Assembly (NCBI GenBank): GCA_905234815.1 | Contig: CAJOIX010000003.1 | Coordinates: 1-64,000, forward strand | Origin: an uncultured Prevotella sp. | GTDB lineage: Bacteria > Bacteroidota > Bacteroidia > Bacteroidales > Bacteroidaceae | Length of the DNA: 64,000 bases | Direction: 5' to 3' | Part shown: positions 54,912 to 62,700 of the stretch, in pieces | Position numbering within the stretch: the stretch's first letter is position 1 | How the letters are laid out: the number at the start of each line of letters is the position of its first letter | Translations under genes and position numbers: made by a program | The notes under the pieces: generated by a model | Seen by the model: the letters and a program-made list of their open reading frames with translations, nothing else | Told to the model about the DNA's origin: nothing | Database searches by the model: none

Positions 54912-55052
54912 TGAAAATCAACCACTTACAACCCCCGTTCCAAAAGCTATGCTTTTACCCTTCAAAAGCTATGCTTTCACCCACCAAAAGCTATGCTTTC
55001 GCAACCCGAAAGCATAGCTTTTGAAAAACGGAAGAATAACACCTGAAAAACG
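54912..55052. repeat. 22-bp-period palindrome element, copy 5
   Basis: Units start at 54942, 54964, 54986 and 55008: three forward, the last inverted. Spacers are cccttc, cccacc and caaccc. The left border TGAAAATCA (54912-54920) is 21 bp from the first unit. The right border TGAAAAACG (55044-55052) is 20 bp from the last. Confidence 0.9.
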
Positions 55053-55072
55053 GAAACTTAAAGACACGAAAA

Positions 55073-55102
55073 AGCCCTTTCGCAATTACTTGCCAAAGGG
55101 CT
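55073..55102. terminator. Terminator between convergent transcripts
   Basis: AGCCCTTT/AAAGGGCT stem with inner GCAA/TTGC pairs, followed on the plus strand by CATTTTTTATT and on the minus strand by TTTTTCG. Confidence 0.85.
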
Positions 55103-55129
55103 CATTTTTTATTATTATAACAACTAAAA

Positions 55130-55185
55130 CTTTCCTTTTTGGGGGAAAGCCACTTGGACTTTATTTATTGTCCAATTTGTGGCTT
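55130..55185 (-). terminator. Two hairpins at the end of the small ORF
   Basis: A 13-bp stem with a 3-nt bulge (55147-55185) has the ORF's stop codon in its loop. A second hairpin (CTTTCC/GGAAAG, 55130-55149) is followed by TTTTAG on the minus strand. The two share three bases. Confidence 0.6.
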
Positions 55186-55250
55186 ACGTGAATGGCCTGT
55201 GCAATCATGATTGCTACTACGGCACTACTAAACAACATTGTTTCCATCAT
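55161..55250 (-). CDS. 29-aa hydrophobic small protein
   Basis: The ORF reads MMETMLFSSAVVAIMIAQ and continues to AIHVSHKLDNK. It has one hydrophobic helix of about 16 residues and a short basic/acidic tail, so a membrane peptide is plausible. It has a TACTTTTG box about 110 nt upstream and structured RNA at its stop. I do not recognise the family. The strict length and lack of homology knowledge leave it unproven; the transcript could instead be a structured RNA. Confidence 0.5.
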   Translation of the reverse strand: MMETMLFSSAVVAIMIAQAIHVSHKLDNK

Positions 55251-55360
55251 TTTTCTTCAGTTTTTTAGAGTTAAACTTCTATTCCTGAATTCTTTTCAGT
55301 CAGTCGCTCTCGGCATGACTAAATGTTAATCCTGAAATCTTTTTACCTTAATTGACACTG

Positions 55361-55368
55361 CAAAAGTA
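55361..55368 (-). promoter_or_regulatory. -7 box upstream of the 29-aa ORF
   Basis: TACTTTTG on the minus strand; the -33 box is weak. The leader would be about 105 nt. Confidence 0.45.
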
Positions 55369-55484
55369 ATGCCTTTTCAGCGCCGTTGGAAACAAAATCA
55401 TGAGTTAAGCAAATAAAACGCCCTTTTTTTTGACCTGCGTCAAAACTTTGATACAGGTCAAGCAGAACCCTCGGAAATGGGCAT

Positions 55485-58400
55485 TTAGTCAATCATCATC
55501 GGACCGCCGAAACCGCCGCTGCGCGGGCGAAATCCGCCGCCACCGCTTGGCCGACCGCCCTGACCGCCACGGAACTCTGGCCGACCGAAGTCGGGCCGTC
55601 CCTCACGACCGTGCATCTGCTGCCGCGCATCTTTCGAGCCAAAGAGATTCATCCGGTAAATGACATGGAGCATGGCATACGAATTTATCGCGTTGTACTC
55701 CGTGTCTGTACGCTGCGTAGCGTTGATAGACCGCGAGAGGTTGCTCTGACGGTCAAGAATATCGTAGAACTGCAGCGACACGGTGAGCGGCTTGCCGCGA
55801 AGGAAACCCTGCGATAGCTGCGCGTTCCACACCAGCTCGTTGGTATTGAGCGACGCATCGTTATATCCGCGGCGCGAGTTCATGTGCATCGACGTGTTCA
55901 GCTGTGTGCCCCAGGGAGCGGTGAGCGTAAGCGTACCGCCATAGGCGAACTGCCAAGTGTTCAAATCGGCCGACGACTGCAGTTTGTTCTTCGACGATGT
56001 ATAGGTGAACGAACCGTCGAGCGCAAGCTCCAGCCACGAGTTGCGGTAGGAGCCGGCAATGCGCTCGCTGATAGAGGTAGAGCGCGTGCGGTTCTTGATA
56101 GCCCCGTCAAGCGTTGGCGAGAGCTGAGCCAGCAGCGCCGCATCGGCCAGATAGGCTACATAATTATTATACTGCGCACGCGTAAACGTGTTGATGTTCC
56201 AGTATCCGAGCGTGTCGAGCGACGTGTTATACATCAGCGCCGCGTTCACATCCCAGTTGCCGTTGATATTCTCCGGGCGCGTAGTGCGGCCGCCGGTCGA
56301 TTCGTCGTAGGTCACCAAATCAGAAATAGCGTTGCGCGTATTGCTGTAGTTGATGAATGTCATGATGGCCTGCTGGTGGTCTGGAATGTAGGTATTGTAG
56401 AACAGACGGAAGCGATTGGTGAACGAGGGTTTCAACCCGGGGTTACCCTTGCGAATGTTCAGCGGGTCGCTGTCGTCGGTAATGTCGAGCAGATCGGTCA
56501 TTCCTGGCTGCGAGGTGGTGCCGCGATAGTTGATGCGGAGGTTCGACACTTTATTGAACCGATAGCGGAAATCCAATGTCGGCGAGAAGTTGGTCACCGT
56601 GCGTGTGGTGTCGGTATGCAGACCCTGATAGTCCTGCGTGAAGTGCGACCGCTGCGGCTGCAGCATCACACCGAAGTTCAGGTTATACTTCTTGCGCACA
56701 AACCGCATCATCACTTCCAGTTCGTGGGTATAGTTCCTATACTCCGAGTATCGGCTCAAGGCCTCGTCGCGATACTGCGCCAAGTCGCCCGACACCCTAC
56801 TGAGATAGCCTGCCCAGCCGCGATAAATCACCGGCACGCCGTCGATGAAGGCTTCGCCCAGGTCGGAAAAATCGAACGTGGAGCGGTCAGACTTCGAGTA
56901 ACTATAGTTGTAGGTATATCCAAACTGCAGGAAGGTGGCACGCCAGAGCGGTTCGCTGTAGGTTGTCTTGAGCGAGTAGCCCCAGTTGCGCGTGGGGGTA
57001 TAGTTGTAGCGGTTGGTCTGATAGTCGGTCAGCCCCAACGAGTTGGTGGCTTGGTAGAGGTGCACGTCCGTGGTAGAGAGCGACTGAGCCAGCGTATTGC
57101 CCCAGTTGCCATCCACGCGGAAGGTGATATTGCGCCCCATGGCGTTCAGGCGGCGGTTGTATTGAAGCATCGACCTCACCGTCTTCGACGTGGAATAGGT
57201 GATTGAAGTGGTCGAGCGCGTGTTGACCAGCAGCCCCAGTTCCTTCATCTTTTCCAGTCCTGCTTCAGACAGCGGACTGTCCACTTGCTCGTAGGGATCG
57301 CTGTTGAAGGCCGCCGAGATGCCCTCCGAGCGGCTGTCGCTGGCAGAATAGGAGAACGAGGGGCGGAACATGATGCTCGTAAGCGAGTCGGGGGTCCACT
57401 CCAGTCGCAGTCGCGCGTCCCACGAGTTGCCGCGGGAATATTGCTGCGTGCGGCTGTTGGTGAAGGCTCCCGTCGAACTCACAAAGTTTTCAATGCTCTG
57501 CAGCGTGTTCAGATCAGCATCGTTGTGGTTCCAACGGATGGAGCCGTCCACTTTCAGCGTATCTTTCTTTTCGTAGTTGAGGTTGGTACCGAGCATTTTG
57601 GTGGCATTCAGTCCCTGCCGTCCAGCCCCGAAACGGCCGAATCCTCCACCGCCGGGGAACCCTTGGTCGTTGGTATTGTTGGCCGAACCGAAGAGCATCA
57701 CGCGCCAATCGTCTTTAAAATAAGCACCCATCAGTTTTTCGGAATAGCGCGAGCGGGTGCCAACGGCAGCATCGGCATTGACAAAGAGGCCGTGGTTCAT
57801 GCCTGGCTTGATGCCAAAGTCGAGCACGGTTTCTTCGTTTCCGTCGTCAATACCGGTCACACGCGAAAGGTCGCTCTTCTCGTCATAGACCTTCAGCTGA
57901 TTGATAATCGACGTTGGCAGGTTCTTCAGCGCCGTCTTTGTGTCGCCGGTCATAAATTCTTTGCCATCGACCTTGATTTTCTTCACTTCCTTTCCGTTGA
58001 TTTTGATAGTACCGTCATCGCTCACCTCGGCACCAGGCAGCCGCTTGACCAGTTCCTCCACGGCCGAGCCTTCGGGGGTGCGATAGGCCGAGGAATTGTA
58101 AACGAAGGTGTCCTCCTTGAGCACTACCTTCCGCGCCTGGGCCGTAACAGTGGTGCCCTTGAGCATGATGGCCTCCGCACCACAGACAATCCGGCCCAGA
58201 ACTACGTTGCCACCATTTTTTATTTCCACACGCTTCGTGGTGGGAAGATAGCCCACGTTGGTAATTTTCACAATGTAAGCACCGTCTTCGGGAGCCTCGA
58301 GCCGGAACTCGCCCTGCTCGTTAGAGAGCGTTCCCTTCACGTAGGTACTGTCGCGACGCAGCAATTGCACAGTGGCCTGTTCAATCACTTCCTTCGTGTC

Positions 58401-58496
58401 GCGGTCGGTGAGCGTACCGGTTATCACACGCTCTTGCGCTTGCAGCGAGAGGCAAGCGGCAAAAAGCAAAATCAGAGAAAAGAATATATTTTTCAT
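55485..58496 (-). CDS. Outer-membrane beta-barrel protein (TonB-receptor-like)
   Basis: A 1,003-aa outer-membrane protein with signal peptide (MKNIFFSLILLFAACLSLQAQ). A carboxypeptidase-regulatory-like domain (about 25-105, GTLTDRDTKEVIEQATVQLL) is followed by a plug-like region (VEELVKRLPGAEVSDDGTIK, near 140) and a large barrel of the OMP_b-brl_3 type. No SusD partner or substrate clue is adjacent. After the last strands the C-terminus is a Gly/Arg/Phe-rich, low-complexity tail of about 45 residues, unusual because barrels normally end in an aromatic strand. I chose the Met at 58496, six codons inside the longest frame. Confidence 0.9.
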   Translation of the reverse strand: MKNIFFSLILLFAACLSLQAQERVITGTLTDRDTKEVIEQATVQLLRRDSTYVKGTLSNEQGEFRLEAPEDGAYIVKITNVGYLPTTKRVEIKNGGNVVLGRIVCGAEAIMLKGTTVTAQARKVVLKEDTFVYNSSAYRTPEGSAVEELVKRLPGAEVSDDGTIKINGKEVKKIKVDGKEFMTGDTKTALKNLPTSIINQLKVYDEKSDLSRVTGIDDGNEETVLDFGIKPGMNHGLFVNADAAVGTRSRYSEKLMGAYFKDDWRVMLFGSANNTNDQGFPGGGGFGRFGAGRQGLNATKMLGTNLNYEKKDTLKVDGSIRWNHNDADLNTLQSIENFVSSTGAFTNSRTQQYSRGNSWDARLRLEWTPDSLTSIMFRPSFSYSASDSRSEGISAAFNSDPYEQVDSPLSEAGLEKMKELGLLVNTRSTTSITYSTSKTVRSMLQYNRRLNAMGRNITFRVDGNWGNTLAQSLSTTDVHLYQATNSLGLTDYQTNRYNYTPTRNWGYSLKTTYSEPLWRATFLQFGYTYNYSYSKSDRSTFDFSDLGEAFIDGVPVIYRGWAGYLSRVSGDLAQYRDEALSRYSEYRNYTHELEVMMRFVRKKYNLNFGVMLQPQRSHFTQDYQGLHTDTTRTVTNFSPTLDFRYRFNKVSNLRINYRGTTSQPGMTDLLDITDDSDPLNIRKGNPGLKPSFTNRFRLFYNTYIPDHQQAIMTFINYSNTRNAISDLVTYDESTGGRTTRPENINGNWDVNAALMYNTSLDTLGYWNINTFTRAQYNNYVAYLADAALLAQLSPTLDGAIKNRTRSTSISERIAGSYRNSWLELALDGSFTYTSSKNKLQSSADLNTWQFAYGGTLTLTAPWGTQLNTSMHMNSRRGYNDASLNTNELVWNAQLSQGFLRGKPLTVSLQFYDILDRQSNLSRSINATQRTDTEYNAINSYAMLHVIYRMNLFGSKDARQQMHGREGRPDFGRPEFRGGQGGRPSGGGGFRPRSGGFGGPMMID

Positions 58497-58545
58497 TTGT
58501 TCATTGATTTTCATTGTTGTTTTGACGATTTTCGCAGGCGGAAAG

Positions 58546-58576
58546 TTTAATAGATTGTGAGTTTTTTTTACTTTTG
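58546..58576 (+). promoter_or_regulatory. aroB promoter
   Basis: TTTA (58546-58549), 19 nt, TACTTTTG (58569-58576), 34 nt before the aroB ATG. Confidence 0.6.
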
Positions 58577-58610
58577 TGAGCGATGAATCGTAAATTTCGA
58601 ACCGCCGACT

Positions 58611-59573
58611 ATGAAAAAAGTCTTTCTCGCTGACGAAAATACTGCCCGCCTGTGCTTACCGCGCTTAGGCTCAAACCTGCCCGTCATCACCATTCCTGCT
58701 GGCGAAGCATATAAATCGCCCGACACCGTGATGCAGATTTGGCACGCGATGGAGCAGATGGGCTTGGACCGGTACTCCACGCTGGTCAATGTTGGCGGCG
58801 GAGTAGTGTGCGACCTGGGAGGCTTTGCAGCCGCCACTTTCAAGCGCGGAATACAGTTTATCAACATCCCCACCACACTGCTCGCCATGGTCGATGCGGC
58901 GGAAGGAGGCAAAACAGGGTTTAACTTCGACGGATTGAAAAATCAGATTGGACTCTTTGCCCAGCCGACAGAGGTGGTAATCAATACTGACTTTTTGGGC
59001 ACATTGCCACACGAAGAACTGATGTCAGGGGCAGCCGAGATGCTGAAACACGGGCTGGTGGGTTCATCCATACACTGGGCCGAGACCATCACATTCAATT
59101 GGGAGCAGCCCGATTTCCATGCCTTAGAACCGATGATTGACCGTTCGCGCGAAATAAAAAAATCCTTCACCGAGCAAGATCCGCTCGATAAAGGACTGCG
59201 CAAGGCATTGAATCTCGGACATACCTTTGCCCACGCCTTTGAAGAATGGGCACTGGAGAAACAACAGCCTCTCCGACATGGCCATGCCGTGGCACTGGGA
59301 CTGGTCTGCGCACTGTATGCGTCGGTCATTAAATTCTGCTTTCCATCGGGCATCCTCCAACAAACCGCTCAATGGGTGAAAGCACACTTCTCGCCGCTGG
59401 GTATCACCTGCGATGACTACCCCCGACTGAAGCAATTCATGCTGAGCGACAAGAAAAACAACGACGGAACGATTCGCTTCACGCTGCTGAAAGATATGGC
59501 CCAGCCCTGTGTTGGGCAAGTTCTCTCCGACACAGAAATCTTTGAGGCTTTCGATTTCCTACGCGAGGGATAG
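58611..59573 (+). CDS. aroB: 3-dehydroquinate synthase
   Basis: Second step of the shikimate pathway, forming 3-dehydroquinate from DAHP with NAD+ and Zn. Conserved parts are PAGEAYKSPDTV (near 31), NVGGGVVCDLGGFAA (near 60), FINIPTTLLAMVDAAEGGKTGFN (near 84), AEMLKHGL (near 140) and LGHTFAHAFE with metal His (near 200). At 320 aa it lacks about 30 N-terminal residues usual in the family. No upstream in-frame start exists because the promoter lies immediately before it. It is divergent from the barrel-protein gene. Confidence 0.93.
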   Translation: MKKVFLADENTARLCLPRLGSNLPVITIPAGEAYKSPDTVMQIWHAMEQMGLDRYSTLVNVGGGVVCDLGGFAAATFKRGIQFINIPTTLLAMVDAAEGGKTGFNFDGLKNQIGLFAQPTEVVINTDFLGTLPHEELMSGAAEMLKHGLVGSSIHWAETITFNWEQPDFHALEPMIDRSREIKKSFTEQDPLDKGLRKALNLGHTFAHAFEEWALEKQQPLRHGHAVALGLVCALYASVIKFCFPSGILQQTAQWVKAHFSPLGITCDDYPRLKQFMLSDKKNNDGTIRFTLLKDMAQPCVGQVLSDTEIFEAFDFLREG

Positions 59574-59583
59574 TCGAACGAGA

Positions 59584-59793
59584 TTACAGGTCGCCTTCGA
59601 GGTCGAAGTCAAAGTCGTGCCAGCGGGGTGCAGCCGAGCCACCGCCAGGCATATCACCTTCGTCATCGTGAACTTCTCCATCCTGGCTGCCATTTTCTAT
59701 GTCACGATCACCAGGGGAGGTAACCATGATTTGCTGCAGATGAATCGTTATTATATGGCACCGAGGAGCTATATAAAGTTTGGAAGTCTTCAT
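59584..59793 (-). CDS. 69-aa protein coupled to the large repeat protein gene
   Basis: A 69-aa ORF whose ATG directly abuts the stop codon of the preceding gene (TAAATG), suggesting translational coupling. The N-terminus has the pattern KLYIAPRCHIITIHLQQIM. A disordered acidic, Gly-rich middle and the end WHDFDFDLE follow. From memory, similar short proteins with YIAP...QQ(M/L) starts are frequent near surface-protein genes in Prevotella. No signal peptide is visible. Function unknown. Confidence 0.6.
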   Translation of the reverse strand: MKTSKLYIAPRCHIITIHLQQIMVTSPGDRDIENGSQDGEVHDDEGDMPGGGSAAPRWHDFDFDLEGDL

Positions 59794-62700
59794 TTATCTT
59801 ATTACTACTTTTTTCCCGTTAATAATGTAAATACCCTTTGCCAGACCATCGGGTGATAAGTCGTGATTGCCATCAGTTACCTTGCGGCCGTCAAGGGTGT
59901 AGATGCAGTTGTCAGCGTTCAGCGTTTCTGGCTCGCCATCCAACGTACTGATGCCTGTGGTCTGTTCGTTGCTGGTGTCGTCAAAAGCCATGAGATAGGA
60001 GGCGCGCTGCACCTGACCATCAACAACGAAGTGGTCTTCTTGCGGTATGAAGTTAAAGTGGTAGGAGGTACGCGTGGATACATCCATCATCGCATGTTTC
60101 TTGGCCGACTTTGTTTGAACGGGAATCTCCGTTTCGTTGGTAATGAGTTTGGGATTGGCCCCAATAAGAGCGGAATTGCCATTCCACTGGCCCTTATAGG
60201 CATCGCCCCAGACATTTCGGTACCAAGTGTTGTAGCTCTTTTTGCTGTTATAGGACATGAAATAGGAGTAGTCGGGAATACGGCCCATAGGATCGTAGGT
60301 GCCAAGGAAAAGATAGGTGTACTTCCCATTCTCGCCGTAGGTCTCATGCTCTTCAGTTTTGCCGCTCTTTTTGTAAGCCCAGACATTCCAATCCTGGTAA
60401 GGAACCTTCGCTTCGTCGCCTGTACCAATTTCATAGCCCCTAGCTTCAAACTGCAGTTTGGCATATGCACGGATATCTTTTGCAGCCGTTTCGTATATAT
60501 CCTTGGGCACAACAGGCACAATGAGGTAGGGATAACCAGCCCGCATCACGATGGGGCTTCCGTCAGTACCTTTTTCGGCTTGGTCGTAGGTTTCCGTATC
60601 AGTGTTCCACCAGCACAAACCTGTGTCATGGGCTTTGGTCATCAGGTTTTCGGCAAAGTGGAGGGTGATTTGGCGGGTATCGTAATTGCGAGTGACACGA
60701 TAGAGGGTGCTCACCAGAGGCTCATAACCCGTTTCACCGGCAGTAATCTCACCCTTTTTCAGAGTCTGCACCTTCGCTCCAGCGGGGGCGCCGAAGATTT
60801 CCATCAACTGTTTGTAGGTAAGATCGAAGGGAAGACAAATGGTATAGTAATCCATTTCGCGATATTCCGTTGCATCGGGCGTGACGGTTGGATTATAATC
60901 TACCGACCCTGTGAGCACAAACTGATGCCAGCCGGCATAGGCGGTATCAAATTTGTACTGGTCATCATCGCTTGGTTTGGCTGCTGATACCTGTTCGGCT
61001 GTGGTCTGATAACCTGACATTCCGGCAGAAAGCGTCTTGTCGTAGGCATCCCACAAATAACCATAAGTACCGGTAATGAAGGCGTGGAGATATTCCGTTT
61101 GGTTGGGCCAAACGAGCACATGACCGTCACCATCAATGTTCTGCAATTCATCGTAGATGGAATACTGGCGCGTCGTATCGGTATAGCACTTCACTATCTC
61201 TTTCGAAAGGCCAGCAGGCCAGTGCAGGATAGCAAACACTTTACCACTCTCGCCTTCGCCATTGACATAACTTTCGCGTGTGATGGGCGAAACATTGTTA
61301 AATCCGCCCCAACCAACAAGTGTGCCCTCGCCAAAGGAGAAAGCCTCACAAGTGGGCGCTTCGCCTGTTCCAAGCAAGAATACATCTGTGAAATGCTCAT
61401 CGAGCGAGAATGCGCGGTGCTTCACGCTTTCCAGATTTGCAGGCAGTGTGATGGTGTGTGGACGATCGGCAACGTCCATAGTGGCAATATCGCCCTCTTC
61501 GAGCTTTGCATCGGCATTATAGCAGAGTTCGCGTCCTGTGCCGTTGCCATCCTCATCGAGTTCGGTTGTGGTAACGGTCACGAGAGGATCGTTATCGTAG
61601 AAGGCATAGGCACCTATGTGCTTGTAGTTGCCAGGTATGCAGATATAGGTCATCTGTTTCACATTGCCAAGCATATAGTCAGGCAGGGTGGTCATCGAAA
61701 CATCAGTGGGCAGTTTCACACTTTCAACCGCTGCTCCCCAATGGGCATTTTCAACATTCTCGCCACCATGACCAGTGAAGACCATATCCGTCTGCGTGGG
61801 GAATACAGCCTTGGAGAGATCGGCTGTCTGGATGCGGGCATTGTCCAGTCCGCCACCTGCACTCACTTGAATATCGTCCATATTCAACCGACCTGCGAGC
61901 ACAATGTGTTGCAATCCGTCGCAGAAGGTGGTGTTTTTCTCCATGCGCTGCTCACTGGTAGTTGGATGAATCATAAGTGTGAGCGGGCGCATCTGGCCTG
62001 GTTCGGCAGTCCAAGCGGTGTAGGTATTGGTCGTTGTGTTGTAGGAACCTACGACTTTAAGATTTTTGCAAGCTGTCTTATAGTTGCAGTTTTTGTAGTC
62101 TGATGCGCTGAGCGAGGTGTCGTTGTCGGGCAAGGCCAGCTGTTGAACCACCTCGTTACCTGTAATACTTTCAGTCAAGTTAAGGCCGCTGACGAGTGTT
62201 GCCAGATGGAGATCCACCTGTGTGGCGGCGGTATAGTTCTTCAATTCAGCCACATCGGCAGCATTGATGGTGCCGATAAGGTTCAGACGCGGTGTCCGTT
62301 GTGTGCTGCTGTTCAAACAGTTACGTACACCTGCAAACGAACCGGCAGTGCGGATATAACTGATCAGGGTTGGCCGGTCGCAGGTGAACACGCCTCCACT
62401 GTATTTACAGTTGTTGGAGAAGGGTGCCACCACATTCTTAAAGGTAGAAACCGTTTCGAGGGTTGCCGGATAGGTATAGGACTTCTCGTCGTTAAAACCT
62501 GCGTACGCCTCATTGCCTTCTTTATTCGTGGCATTGGTGGGGATAATAATATGCTTTACTGTGCTGTTCAACTTAGAGAAATCATAGCCCAGTTGTGAGA
62601 TGTTCACCCAGGTGAAGTCAACGGCTCCACACTTCAAATAGGCAAGTTCATCCCAGAGAGAGATAGGATTTTTGCTACCATCGTTCACGCTCCAATTCAT

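Larger units (their letters stand above)
54900..55484. other. Intergenic region between the alkaline phosphatase and outer-membrane barrel genes
   Basis: A 585-bp gap holding repeat element 5, a terminator, a 29-codon ORF with hairpins and its own promoter box, then about 110 bp (55369-55484) where I see no feature. Confidence 0.7.

Noticed and set aside
54942-55023. Arrays as ordinary intrinsic terminators
   Set aside because: One copy lies between divergent promoters, none has a proper T-run after the last unit, and separate clear terminators occur beside copies 1, 3, 4 and 5.
55884-57206. 440-codon ORF opposite the barrel protein
   Set aside because: Antisense shadow; the composition follows from the sense codon use.
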